Shown piece after piece: positions 31,939 through 44,085 of a stretch of 64,000 nucleotides of DNA. Location: NCBI GenBank assembly GCA_963920525.1, contig OY986435.1, positions 275,922,848 to 275,986,847 of the forward strand, in the 5' to 3' direction. The DNA is from Dichetophora obliterata. Its lineage: Eukaryota > Arthropoda > Insecta > Diptera > Sciomyzidae. The notes under the pieces are model-generated. The model saw nothing but the letters and a program-made list of their open reading frames with translations. It was not told where the DNA came from and did not search any database. Numbering within the stretch: position 1 is the first letter of the stretch; each line of letters starts with the position of its first letter. The translations under genes were made by a program, and so were the position numbers.

Positions 31939-32237
31939 AAAAATTTAAAATAGGATAGTTTAAATAACATAATGTTATGAATTGGTATATTTTTAAAATA
32001 TTTTTTAGTGTGATGTTTTTAGGTAGGCTACTAGGCTTAGCGGAACCAACCTTAATATTAAGATTTTGTAAAAGTAAAGAAACTTATTGCACTCTCAAGA
32101 ATATGTTCCACTACAAAATTGACAACTTGGTGCTCTCTTACCACACATCATGTGACCATGAGAAAATTTCTAATGCCTAATCTGTAGTCGAACGACTATT
32201 TTGGTCTGATGTCTCAAGCGTGAGGTTGGAAAAACTC

Positions 32238-32670
32238 CTTTGTAGATCGATTCTGTGCGTTACCGGTAATAGTAATCTTGTTAATGAAATTCGTTACCGG
32301 TCTTAGCAATCGTTATTCTGGGCACTCGGTAACGCAGTCAAACGTCGTAAGCTCACCTCATTCTGAATTTCAGTGTGGTGAAACAAATTAGAAAATGGGA
32401 AAAGAGAAGTAAGTACAAAAATTTAATTGATTTTTGTTAACTGTTAAAATAATTTTTGCTTTTTTAGCACGCATTACGCCTTCGCAGCTGCGGTTTAATG
32501 TTAATTTTATTCGCAGCCACCCAGGGTTGCTGTTTTGCTTGTTACCCCCTAAAAAGATGATAATAATATTCACCGGTAACGCTTGTTTGCAGAATACCAA
32601 AAGGTTGTAAAAGTTACCGTTAGGTGAATTTCTTCGGTAATAAGATTCGCGGCAGAATCGATCTGTAAAG
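32238..32670. mobile_element. MITE with CTTTGTAGATCGATTCTG ends
   Basis: The left end CTTTGTAGATCGATTCTG and the right end (inward CTTTACAGATCGATTCTG) differ at two positions. CTC directly outside both ends (32235-32237 and 32671-32673) is a possible 3-bp target duplication. GTTACCG motifs recur at both ends. It is 433 bp and non-coding. Confidence 0.75.
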
Positions 32671-32673
32671 CTC

Positions 32674-34975
32674 TTGTTCATTCATTAATGGTTCTGTAAT
32701 GGTGTTTTTAGTTAAGAAATTAATTTTTCACAACTGTTGAATGTATTTGCTTATTAGTTCTAAAATGTCATAACTTTCATGTTAAAAGTGAGTAGATCCT
32801 TCCTTGCCTACTTTTTTGCAGTTTCGTATGAATACTCTTACCCTCCAATTCCTACCTGTGTTAGAACATGATTTACATTTTGTTAGAGTATTTTATTCAT
32901 GTGTTTTTAGTTTAAGAAATGTGGTGGCGGATTTGCTGTCAGTACAAAGAATGTATTTACTAGGGATGTGACGGTGCTCCGCATCCGCATCTGCAGAACA
33001 TTCGATTAAATTTCACATCCGCATCCGTATTATTCATTCTTTGATATCCGCATCCACATCTAAGATTCGCATTTTATTATCAACAGAAAAATTAAAAGTT
33101 ATGAAATTAAGAAGCGATAAAGTATCAACTTTAATTCGTATAAAATATAATTTACCCTTCATTTAAATTGATTTTTTTGGCTTCCACCTTTCAATTCTAT
33201 GGTGCATTTCGACAGATTGTCAAACACCAATGAATATTGAAATAAATAAGAAGCAACTGGAACGGATTGCAACCTTGGTAGAGTTGATGGGTATGATCTA
33301 TAAATAGCTTGCTGATTTAAATGTCATATGATTAAGTAGCCGATTTGAACGTAAAATTCTTACAAATTTGTTCAAACATGTGCAAAATCATATACGACTT
33401 AAACAGTGAGTTGATCACAGCTTAATTACTCAAAAGACTACTGAAGAGGAAATGTAGCGATTTCCGAAACAGACCGTCTATAGTCAGCTACGTGATTGAC
33501 TCTATACGGAGGAGTTGTTGTTGTTGTTGTTGTTGCCTTCTTAAGAATTTATTTGATCTAAAGCTCGCAATTAAATGCATGTTATAATTTAAATAATAGA
33601 TCACAATTAATTAACTATTAGATATGCTAATATTTCTTTTTTTTTTTAAATTTAAAATACTTGATTCAAATAAATAATTAAGATTGATTTGACAAATTCC
33701 TAAATAAAGCAAAATAATTTCTCGATACAAGAAAATTATTTCTCTCTGTGATGGTGATGACATCATAACTTTTAAAAATCTTCTAGGTTTATGTGGAAGA
33801 GACTAGTTAATGAGTAAATAAAAAATGGGTTTCTTGGCTTCCTGGTTGTCACATATGTCACTTAACTTAACCATCTTCTTCAAGCTTTATTTATTTAGAA
33901 AAAGTCTTTTCATTACTTGTATGAAGCGATAAAAAGTTTGAAATAATTTAAAAACTTTATAACAGCAGCAAAGTAGCACCTAACCACCTCAGTATTTGCT
34001 ACCTGCTGAGCTTAATTCTATTGAAATTAAAATACACAATCATAAAAATGCTTGAATTTATTCACTCGTATTTCAAAATGTGCAAATAAAATAAGGGCAT
34101 TGAAAAAAAAATTAAAAAAAAAATATTGATTAAAATTGTTTTTGTTTTTTAGTAGTTTTGGCGTGCTGCTATTAAAATGGCAATTTTAACAAATTTAAAA
34201 ATATAAAAAAGTATTGGACATAAAAAGATACTGTGTTCAAGGATAAAATTGGAATGAAATAGTTGGCCAAAACAAATAATTTACAAAATATTTCCGCTGG
34301 CAAACTTCATGCAATCAAGTTAATTTTTAATTTTAATTCCAATTCATTTTTTGTTGCACTTTTTTTGGTTTGTTTTTTTCGTTTTTCATTTGGCGCTTAA
34401 CATTAATTGGATTTTTGTGTGCATGCGTTATTTGTCAAATATGGCGGCGATAAAAATACAACAACTACAACAAACTGAAGTAGGATCAATAAAATCAAGA
34501 ATTACTAGCTTTATCCACAATGTGATAAAATTAATTTAAATGCCAAACCATTTAAGCCAAGAGTCAGATATTGTTATTCAATTTTAAAGCTTTTGTGCCC
34601 ATGTTTTTCTAACTTTTGTTTTCTGTTCTAAATAACTAAATGTTCAGATAACTAAAACTACTTCAACCACTTCCAAAAGTTGTCCTTGGACACCTTTGTG
34701 CTTGAATATAAATAGTAATAATTGCCAAAACTGTCGTGATATTGAATTATTTTTGAAAAATACAAAATCGCTAAATACGCACTTTTGAATCACTTTTTTT
34801 GACATAAAATCTATAACTTTTGAAACGTTTAAGATTTTGCAAACTGGCTTTTTTATATTGCAGAAAATTTATTGCGCTATATAGTCCTGAAAAAAATTAG
34901 TGGTTACTTGACAGAGTGCTTCGAAACATGATTTATTTTTTATTTTTTAATATGTTTATAAAGCAGTTTTTTTTT
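32674..34975. other. No gene seen; one shared repeat segment
   Basis: AT-rich DNA with a GTT microsatellite (33508-33533). Part of it (33395-33590) recurs at 48040-48225. The open frame at 34351-34539 has no recognisable content. Confidence 0.5.
33395..33590 (+). repeat. Interspersed repeat, copy 1 (pair with 48040-48225)
   Basis: The order GTTG(A/G)TCACAGCT, ACTACTGAAGAGGAA, TTTCCGAAACAG (TTTTCGAAACAG in copy 2), GTGA(T/G)TGACTCTAT, a GTTGTTGTT run and ACTTGATCTAAA-like sequence is shared in direct orientation with 48040-48225. No ends or coding potential were identified. Confidence 0.65.
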
Positions 34976-34978
34976 GTA

Positions 34979-35805
34979 GGGGAGACTGGGGAAAATCATC
35001 GACAATTTTTACCTATTGGGCCAAAAAACTGGTTTTTGGAAAATTGTAGGGAGTTGTGAAGAACGACTTAAAATCGGAGAAAATTAAATTTTTTGGTTAA
35101 AAGTCTTTATTGGAATCAGAGAAAATTATAAAGTATTAGAGTTAAAAAAATGAAACAAAATTAAAATTTTGAAGTTTTCTCATAGTTTTCGTAGTTTTCT
35201 CAATTTTTAAAGTTTTTATATATTTTTCATAGTTTTCTCATAGATTTCATACAGTTTTCAAAGTTTGCTCATTGTTTTCATATAGTTTTCAAAGTTTCCT
35301 AAAAGATTTCATAACTAACTTATAATTTTAGTATTTGTAAGCTCCTCGGGTTTAAAACTATATTTTTCGTATGGTAAAACTTAGAAAAATAACAAAATTT
35401 ATTAAAAAAAATTCTTGGAATTGCACTAAAAATTCGAATTTGTTATAAATAATGCATAGTACGCATGTAAAATACGATTTTAGGTTGACATCTGTCATAT
35501 TTGCCGTGCTTCTCATCTCCCCATTTGATGTGCTTCATTTCTCCCCATTGGCTTTTATTTTAAAATTGCCAGTAACACATCGATTGTTTTTGCATAAATC
35601 CTTTTGAACGTCGAAAGCCTTATCATTAAAAAGGTAACCATGTGTACTTACATTGCTATCGCGTGTGCTAGACGAGTGCTAGTACAAAACTGATATATTA
35701 GGTGAACAAATGTTGACAGTAGGTAAGATCTATCAAAACCAACGCTAAGCGGCATCTATGGCCTTGTTCGCAACTCCCCATGCTTTAAAATTTCCCACTG
35801 TCCCC
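34979..35805. mobile_element. TA-target MITE with GGGGA ends, copy 1
   Basis: The left end GGGGAGACTGGGGA and the right end (inward GGGGACAGTGGGAAA) are imperfect inverted repeats, each bordered by TA (34977-34978 and 35806-35807). The interior has repeated CATAGTTTTC units (35180-35310) and a GCCATAGATG-type segment. It matches 49415-50440 in inverted orientation. There is no open frame of note. Confidence 0.8.
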
Positions 35806-35807
35806 TA

Positions 35808-36495
35808 CTAAAATTTAGTTAATAAGGCTAGTTTTATTATTCTTGTAAAGCTTATTAAATTTTTTTAAAATTAAAACTAAATTTTTTGGAAATTTTAGCT
35901 GCACAATTTTGATATTTAGAGAACTTTTTGCCGGGTTTTTTATTTTTCTATTAAAAGATCTCTGAAATCGTGAAATTATAAGATTATAATAAGATAATAA
36001 CTATCTTTAGAGTTCGAACAATTTTGAGTTCGTTTTTTTCTCGCAGTGACGTTTACGAGGGATCCAACGAGATTATTAGCATTGTCAGAAGATCAGAGTT
36101 TTGGTTCTCCCTGCTTTTTTTTAATTTTGTGTTATTTAGTCTGCAATTTTTGTGGCTTCTTGAGCTTCGCAATAAATCGCAGTTGTGCATGGCTGCGCCA
36201 AAGATATAAGTTGTGAACGCCTGGAAAAAATTTACTAGCTTCTTTGATTATATCCACCAGTTCTAAAGCGGCCAACTTGTCTTTCCTGAGGTTTTTCCTT
36301 GCATGATTTAAGCTAAGGAACAGATACTTCCTCTAAATCGTCATGAGCATAAAAGCGAACAAATGATTTGGTTGCTGATTTACTCCGGTCCAGAGTCTAG
36401 GAGAGCATATTCTATGGGTGCAAACAGTGAAGAGAAAGCGCTGGTCTTTTTTCATCGTGAAATTTTTGTTGGACCCCTTTTCAACAAGGCAATTT
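35808..36495. other. No gene seen
   Basis: AT-rich sequence. The short frames at 36024-36209 and 36363-36626 show no domain; the latter runs into the minisatellite below. Confidence 0.5.
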
Positions 36496-36499
36496 TTCT

Positions 36500-37114
36500 T
36501 GTGGGCCAACGATCTCCCGGTGCATCAGCAAGTGCAGCAAAGTTAAATTCGCTTTCTTTGCTGGTGAACGTCCTCCAAGTGCCACCATCAGCAGCACAAG
36601 CAAGTGCAGTGCAAATTTCTTACTAGCCAACATCCTCCAAGTGCCACCAGCAGTAGCACAAGCAAGTGGAGCGTAAATTTCTTGCTAGCCAATATCCTCC
36701 AAGTGCCATCACCAGCAGCACAAGCAAGTGCAGCGCAAATTTCTTGCTAGCCAACATCCTCCAAGTGCCATCACCAGCAGCACAAGCAAGTGCAGCGCAA
36801 AATTCTTGCCAGCTAACATCCTCCAAGTGCCATCACCAGCAGCACATGCAAATAAAGCGCAAATTTTCCGCTTTCAATTTATTTAATTCAGGCCGGAGTA
36901 TAATAGCAGAAATTTGCCTCTGCGCTTGAGACATGCAGAAATGGTGCTTCTGAAATATTGGAGAGTTGACTAGTCAATTGAATTGTGCTGCTTTTGCTGG
37001 TGCTGCTCGTGGCGACTCTCGGAGAACGTTGGCAAGCAAAAGAATCAAGAAATCAAAGAAAGCCAATTTAACTTTGCTGCACGTGCTGATGCACCGGGAG
37101 ATCGTTGGCCCACA
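36500..37114. mobile_element. Foldback-like element with internal 62-bp minisatellite
   Basis: The ends are long inverted repeats. TGTGGGCCAACGATCTCCCG starts the left end at 36500. The same sequence, inverted, ends at 37114, continuing inward through GGTGCATCAGCA and GCAGCAAAGTTAAATT. The left arm runs into five 62-bp tandem units; the right arm keeps a diverged, inverted unit. Long terminal inverted repeats built partly from tandem repeats are the layout of Foldback/Galileo-type elements. Confidence 0.75.
36560..36875. repeat. 62-bp minisatellite, five copies
   Basis: The marker CCTCCAAGTGCCA starts at 36572, 36634, 36696, 36758 and 36820, exactly 62 bases apart. Each unit continues with CAGCAGCACAAGCAAGTG and CAAATTTCTT. 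Since 62 is not a multiple of three, a coding role is unlikely, despite an open frame on the minus strand across it. Confidence 0.95.
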
Positions 37115-37465
37115 CTCACGCACACACAAACTCAAGCACTTTCGTTTTTTTTATTTTTTTATTATTTTGTTACTTTTTAAGTTTTTTAAGTTTTTTAAGT
37201 TTACAATATTACAAGTTTACGAAATAAGTTGCAAGCTGAAACACTCAAATTAAATATTTCGCGGAAATTGACGTATTGTTTTTTTTTTTCCTTTATTTTT
37301 GATTGTGTCAAAAATTCGCTTTCGACTGTCAAAATTTGTAGTAGCTCCTGGGGCTAGCACAAATTTTGACAATTATGTTCACCTTAAAAATGCCAAAAAA
37401 TGCTCCACCAACTGTCAAAATTTGATCATCCGACTGAAAAGATTACGATTGACACACACCCTGAG

Positions 37466-38007
37466 GCACTGAACACATTCAAGACGGCAACGACTTTACG
37501 ACGTGACAAAAGAATATTTTACATGCTGGATAAATGGAGGTGAATTTGGTGAAAATGTCGCAGCTACATAGAAATGTTGCTGTCGCCGGTATAGAGTTAT
37601 GCATTGAACACATTGACGACGACAGCAACAGTGCGTCAAGTGTCAAATTATTTTTACATGCTTTTCTTATGGAGGTGAATGATTGATTGCAACAAAGTCG
37701 CTGTCGTAGGTTTAGAATTTTTTCCTAATTTGACGTGCGACAACAGAGCAATATAAGTGTTTGTGTATACGTGAATGAAACAATCTAATGATACTTCCAA
37801 ATTGTTGTTTCTTTCTTCATGTTGTTTCGCACTGTTGCAGTCGTCGTCAATGTGTTCAGTATATTATTTCTAATTTGACAGGCGACAACAGCGCCAATAT
37901 AAGGGTTCGTGTATGCAAGAATGAAACAATTGTATGATTTTTCCATATTGTTGACTCTTTCTTCATGTCGAGTCGTAATGTCGTGTAGTCGTGAATGTGT
38001 TCAATGC
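37466..38007. mobile_element. Second foldback/MITE-like element
   Basis: The ends GCACTGAACACATTCAAGAC and (inward) GCATTGAACACATTCACGAC are inverted repeats. An extra inverted copy of the end (ATTGAACACATTGACGACGA) sits internally near 37603. Two direct repeats about 145 bp apart start with TAATTTGAC at about 37726 and 37871. It is non-coding. Confidence 0.7.
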
Positions 38008-38009
38008 AT

Positions 38010-39578
38010 GAATGTTCTTCAAACAGCTGCTTCAAGACAATGGTGCCAAATTGTTATAAAGTTGAACTAAAGTTGTTTCACTTAGATTTTATTTGATCTA
38101 GTGCTACGGGAATGCAGCTAATAACAACTTAAAATGCGTTTTCTGCAAAATTACGTTTTTTTAGTTATGTCGTTCTTCTAGCAAATGAGCGATATGGCAA
38201 CATTGCTTGCAACTGAGACTACATCTGAGAGAAGGCAGCCTGAAAATAGGCTATGATTTTTTTTCTTGGATCTTCCGAAATTGTTTTCAATGGAATGTTT
38301 TTTAGTGTGTTTAACACAATAACAGCATAATTAGTTAAAAGCATAATACCCAAATCGCAAAGGCGCGTTAAGCGGAGTACACATTAGCGATCAGCAGTGA
38401 TACTCATGCTCAAATGAATTTTTGAGTGTCACTCAGGAGTGTAAATGTTTACCCTGCTTTAGGTCGGTCGCGCTTTGACAGCTAAAGTAGAAACAACGTC
38501 TTGTTATGAAGCAATTCATAATTCGACCTCAAGCTTTGATAGTGCTTTGTATCGTCATATTGTCGCATCTCGTAAGGGGTAAAGCGCGATCAAAGCGCGA
38601 CATGCTGAAAAAAGTTGAGAAATGTTCTACTCGGTCGTGCGGTTGACATTAGCCGATATCGCAGGGTTGTATTTTTATTAAGTTTACTTTTTTACAACTT
38701 TTACACTTTTTTTAAAAGATAAATCATTCATAACATCAGTAGCTGCTTATGTTATGGTTGCTGCTTTGTTTGAAGCGAATAGTTTTCAGTAGCTGTTTGT
38801 GTTGCTGTTGATGCTGTTGTTGTTTATATGTATGTAAATTTGTATGTATATAAATAGTAATCAGTTGATTTTTCTGTTTGTTATTGCTTTTGTTAATCTT
38901 CAGCAATGTAATAAAACAAATAATACAGTTGTTAAAATATTATAGGTATTAATAATATTTTAACTATTACGCTGGTTAAATATGCAGAAATATTTACTTA
39001 TTAAACATAACAAATTGTAATTATTTTCTTTATTATAAAGCTGATACTATACAGCTGATAAGTTCACTGTAATAGACATAAAAAAAATATTTAAAAATCT
39101 TTATATTTCCTTAATTAAATTTTGTATATAATATTAATGTTGAATAATATAGCATAAAGTTTATTTATTAATAGCGAGGACTATTAAAGTATGAATAATC
39201 AAAATTTTTAAAGAACACACAATAATCAGGTACTTCTACCATGAAAATTGTGATTTGGGGTTTTCTGACTTTGGGGATTTCTTTTTTGGTTTGACTGCGT
39301 ACAAAAGTATGATTTCAAAATTTTAAGGTCGGGCGTTTTGACAGTTCATCCCGTAAAATCTGACTCAGTTTCTTAAGAATAATATCTTAAAAATTACGAA
39401 TATTATTTTTAAAAAGAATTTGTGAAATAAGTAAAAAACTTATTTTATAAGTATAAAGTGTCTCATATCAGCGACCTCACATCTACTAAGTTTTATACAG
39501 AATACACAATTCTTTCTAAAATTCAACATACCCGATTTCCCTCAGCACTTTTAGTGCTCATATAACAGAAATATATTA
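38010..39578. other. No gene seen
   Basis: AT-rich DNA. A GC-richer patch at 38370-38660 has partly self-complementary GCGCTTTGACAG / GATCAAAGCGCGAC words, but I could not define element ends. Confidence 0.5.
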
Positions 39579-39715
39579 TTTGCACTCAGTGGCGTAGATA
39601 TGGGGGAATGAGTCCACTGGTCTGGATCCCCCAGAGCCATGGAAATATTTCCAAATATCTCACTTTATTGTGACTAAATTCTATTAAGTTAAGCCCGAAT
39701 CTAAATGTATATGTA

Positions 39716-40684
39716 CCCAGCAAAAAATTTTAATGCGCATTAATTGTATGCACGTAAAGCGCGCTTTATTCTCCTTACAAAAAGTGGTGTTTGTATAGCG
39801 CTATATTTGTAGCACTTTCCGTAACGATAACGTTGCACTCGAAGAAAAAGTATTAGCCCAGTAAAAAATTTTTATGCGCTTTACTCGTATGCGCATTAAG
39901 AGCGCATTCATCCCCTTGCGTATAGTGCTATTTGTAAAGCGCTATTCTTGGAGCTCGTTCCATAGTGATAACGTAGCACGAGCAAACAAATCATAGAACG
40001 TAAAGTTAAAAAATAAAAAATAAATTTTTAAAAAAATAAAAAAAGAACTAAAATTAGAGCTCGTCACATCCCGTCTTTTTGCTTATCAACCATCGACCAT
40101 AAGATTTTTATGTCAAAAAAATTTAATTTCAAAAACTATAAATGAAAAATCAAATTAAATACATAAAAAATCCATACATTTTTGTATCGTCGCCCTAATT
40201 TTAATATGATGTAAGTCAAAATTTAGCAAAGTAACATTTATTAGCGGTTTAGGTACATTGGTCAAAACTATATCTATGACCTTTTTTAGTTTTTAATGTT
40301 TGTATAAATGGAGTTAAAAAGTTTGAAACAATACATTATCGTATGAACTTAAGACAAATAAACAGTTTTCTTTGCCTCCATGATTTCGACTTACGTCGTA
40401 TTAGAATAATGTAGGCTGACAATATGAACTATAAAGGAAACAAAGCCCTCGGTTTTCGTTAAATTTTTTATCAACTACAAGCGCTCGATTCTCGCTACAT
40501 TATTATTCCAACTACAAGGAGAACAAAGCGCCCGGCTCTCGCTATGATTTCAAATTTTCTACTACGGGAGCAGAGCGCATACATCTGATGATGTGACTAT
40601 GTTGCAAAATGCGCTATACACAAGGAGAATTAAGCGCTCTACTATTTTTTGGAGCACTTCAGATGTGCTCGCTTCCCTGCTGGG
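39716..40684. mobile_element. MITE with CCCAGCA ends and TA target, nested in the hAT
   Basis: The left end is CCCAGCAAAAAATT. The right end, read inward, begins CCCAGCAGGGAAGCG. TA flanks each (39714-39715 and 40685-40686). The left part is a 141-bp direct duplication starting at 39716 and 39857, containing ATGCGC(A/T)TTA and TAGTGCTAT / TAGCGCTAT words. GCGCTC and ATTCTC words recur, inverted, in the right arm. It carries another MITE at 40188-40420. Confidence 0.75.
40188..40420. mobile_element. Small MITE, copy 1 (family shared with 62380-63049)
   Basis: The left end is CGTCGCCCTAATTTTAATAT followed by GATGTAAGTC. The right end is a diverged inverted copy (GACTTACGTCGTATTAGAAT). The body, with TTAGCGGTTTAGGTA(C/G)ATTGG and ACAATACATTATCGTATGA, is shared with the copy at 62380. 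It is nested within the CCCAGCA MITE. Confidence 0.8.
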
Positions 40685-41016
40685 TATGGCCAAAACTTCT
40701 TCTTTTTTTCAAGAAAGTTATCAAAACTTGATTAAGTTCAGTGTTTATTTTTTCTAAATCGGTCAACAATTATATATCAACAAGAGATATAGTGACATGT
40801 ATAGTTTCAAGAAATTCGGTGTTGCTTCGATTCAATTCAACAATCCCATAATTTTTGTACCTTCCGAGCGTTTTTCGACGTTTCAACAAAGTAAGTATGT
40901 TAAACATTGAATTGGGCATCACAAAACATTCATGTAATCAGGTATTTAATGTTATTATATTTCCTAAGTAGGCCCTCCCCCCACAATCAAAAGCTATCCA
41001 CGCCACTGTCTGCACT

Positions 41017-43960
41017 CCATTCATATTAAGGATTTTCTTAAAAGTTGAAATTGACTAAAAATATTTCTAATATGGTAGTACAAGTTTTTTTTCCAAATAA
41101 TTGTTTCAGTTTGAAAATAGTTGATGTCATCATCATCATATTGAGCAAGTCAAGAAGTTTGGGCAGAGCAATAACCACTTTTTGTGAGTTAAAAGTCAAC
41201 AGTACATTTCATAGTATTGTGCACAGACTTATACATAGACTAACATACCAAGCTTTGTGTTTGTTAATGTTGGCAATTAAAATAAGGTTAAACGATGATG
41301 TCACTCTTTATGAAATTATAGTTATGTGGTGTTTTGTTATCTGACAACGATAGAGAATATTTGCTGATAATACAAACAAAACAAAACTGAAATTTATATT
41401 GGAAAATACTTATTTTTCAAAGTGTATGTATGTATTTATTTACCAAAAATAGAGTACTTTTGACAAAAAATGTTTTTTTAGATTTGTGCTTGACCTTAAA
41501 ATATTACATATTTTCTATTAATAAGACATCCTCTTTAAATAGCACTGATTTTAATGACTAATAGTTTTATTTATACCACTTAAATCCGTTCTTGGAGACA
41601 GACGTTCATTTAAAACCACTTAAGCAGCCCCATTGACCAACCTGAAACTAGGTTTCACCAAGGCGGAGAAACAAACGTATCAGTTGCCATTTTTTTGCTT
41701 GTTTAATGAAGCCAATTACCATATTTATGACACGCGACTTTTACAATTTTGTTGTATTTTGTTGTTTTTTTCTGCAACATTTCTTTGTACTCGTGTTTTG
41801 TCAGCTGATTTGCATTTTTCGATTTGAATATGACAAAGGCAGCCAGTTAGCCGTTCAGCCAGCAGAAAAGTGGGAGGGTATTTGCTGGCAAACATGTTAC
41901 AGGCGTGGCACACATGTAAAGGTTTTAACAATGAAATCAGTGTTCCATGGAAAAAACTAAATACAAGGAAAGTGATTTAATATGGCTAACAACAATGTAT
42001 GCAAGAGGTTGTGGCATGGATCTTAGCGTTCCATTTGATCGAAGAAGAGTATTTCGAAAAAAAAATATTGGAAGGATTGGCTTAAAAAATGTCCATAAAT
42101 ACTTATGCAGCATTAAGAATGCAGTTTTAACACAAAATCATGCGCTATTTTTAAAATATTGCCAACCTTACTTGTTTTCGACGACTTTTAATCTACAGCA
42201 ATTTCACATTGTTGGCATGCATGAATTATCCTTAACAGCGCGTCATCGATAATTCAATTTCGTGTTTTGTGCTCAAACGCCACCGGCCCCGAAAATGTTG
42301 CCACCAAAACAGCCTTTAGTTCTCACTCCGTCCACCATAAAATGGTGCATGCTATTAAAGGATAATCTAAATAAATGTTTTCGGCGCTCATGCAACAACA
42401 ATAAGCCGAACTCAGGAAGCAATCGAATCGCGAGCTGAAAGCTTTTGCCCATAGCTGCTACAAACATCGTCGTCGGTGCTCAGCAATTGTGGCAATATTT
42501 TCGCTACCGTTCAAGAAAATAAAATAAAAATTCCAACAACCTCATTGCCAGGAAGTGATTTACCGAAAATTGGTTCTTAAGTAAATAATGCCAAAAAGCA
42601 AGGGCAAGACATTGCAGTCTTTGCCTTTACTGTTGTTGCTTTTATTATAGGAGACTGCAGACAGGCAGTCAGGCCGACCGACAATCTAAGGATATGCAAA
42701 TTGAAAAAATATTGAAATTGAAACAAGCAAACATTGTTGATGCATGTCCTAGTGGATTATGGAAGTGATGGCATATGTAAGGATATAGAATATTTTGGCG
42801 TTGCTTTTTAAAAACTGTTTGATGCAAGTAATAAGAAAGCATTGAATTAAAATTGTATTAATTCAAAAGAGGAGGAATGAAAGAAATAACTATAATAAAA
42901 ATCATATGCGATGGATTAAAAGGTTAAAAAACTTTTGATGGCTATAATAATATCGCATTTCATGTTGTTATTTACATATTTATAAAAATTAATTTTAACT
43001 CATATTTCTTCTGCTTCAGTTGAATAATTATTCCTTAATTATTCAGAGTTGATATGGCTTTTTCTTTTTACACTAAAACAAATTTAGTACCTACTTTATT
43101 TATTTTGGAATCCGTTTAACGTGGAATTCTGCCGTGAAAGCAAAAACAAAGTTAACCATTTTGTTCCTCGTCGTTCAGTCAAAAACAAGATCAATTACAC
43201 TAGGCGACAACAGAAATTTGTTTCGGTAGCCACTATAAAATTTATACAAAATAATAAAAAAAAATTTTTTTGAATTAGTTCTTCTTAAAAAAGTCAATTT
43301 TCAAATAGATGCTCATACATGAATACAACTCAATAACGGATCATCCATTTGGTTATTAAACATCGCAAAAATCTTAAAATTGAACAACTAACAAATAATG
43401 TGACGCAACATTAGCAATGTCACCGTCAAAAAGACATAAGCAACAATTTTTTAAATCCTTAATTTAATTATTTAATAGAAGACGCCCATAAATAGGCGTA
43501 GCAGGTCTTCTTTTCTTTTTAAAATTTTCTCCAAGAAGAAGGCAGCCACATTAGTGAGCGTCATTGTTATTTTATTTCTTGTAAAATTATATAGTTGCTT
43601 AATACTAAAATTATGAAAAAAAGTTACTCTTACTTGAGAAAGTTCTGATTTTCGGGGGAATATTGAGTTATTTTTAAACATAGAATTTAGTAATTTAGGC
43701 AAAGCAAAAATCAAATAGCAAAACAATACACTTTAAAAAAAAAGAATGTTTGTTTTACAAATTATTAAAAATTAAGCATAGTTCAGTTCAAGTAGACTTT
43801 TAGGGTGTCAATACTCAAGACAAAAATCGTATGCACTTCTGCAAAAAAATAAAAAAAAGTACTTTTACAGAATTTTTTAAATTCTTTTGGATTCTGTATT
43901 AATTATCACAACAATGGCCATGTTTAAAAAGTTGAACGATATTTAATTTGATAAAATTTC
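41017..43960. other. No gene seen
   Basis: About 3 kb of AT-rich DNA. Open frames such as 41045-41344, 41706-41960, 41947-42252 and 43472-43726 have no recognisable motif, and some overlap each other on opposite strands. I do not call any of them. Confidence 0.5.
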
Positions 43961-43969
43961 TCTGTTATA

Positions 43970-44085
43970 CCCATATATTTTGAAATTCGCCCATATACAC
44001 TATTAACCAGTATCATCAACTGAGTCGATTTAGCCATTTCCGTCTGTCTGTTCATCTGTTCGTAATGATCTCGATTACATTAGTA
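43970..44085 (-). repeat. Fly interspersed repeat segment (GACAGACGG...TAAATCGACTC type)
   Basis: On the minus strand this reads ACAGACAGACGGAAATGGC followed by TAAATCGACTCAGTTGATGA. It parallels 58690-58770 on the plus strand (ACGGACATGACTAAATTGACTCAGG). It is a word combination common in fly non-coding repeats. No ends were defined. Confidence 0.55.

Larger units (their letters stand above)
39587..41008 (+). mobile_element. Non-autonomous hAT element
   Basis: The ends CAGTGGCGTAGATA (left) and CAGTGGCGTGGATA (right, inward) differ at one base and resemble the ends of the outer hAT at 5831. The flanking octamers are TTTGCACT (39579-39586) and TCTGCACT (41009-41016), 7 of 8 identical. No transposase remnant was seen. 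The interior is mostly a nested MITE (39716-40684). Confidence 0.85.

Noticed and set aside
36623..36826. A minus-strand open frame with repeated EDVSWQEFCAALACAAGDG-like units
   Set aside because: It is the translation of the 62-bp minisatellite. The 62-base period changes frame at every unit, so no repeated peptide could be maintained.
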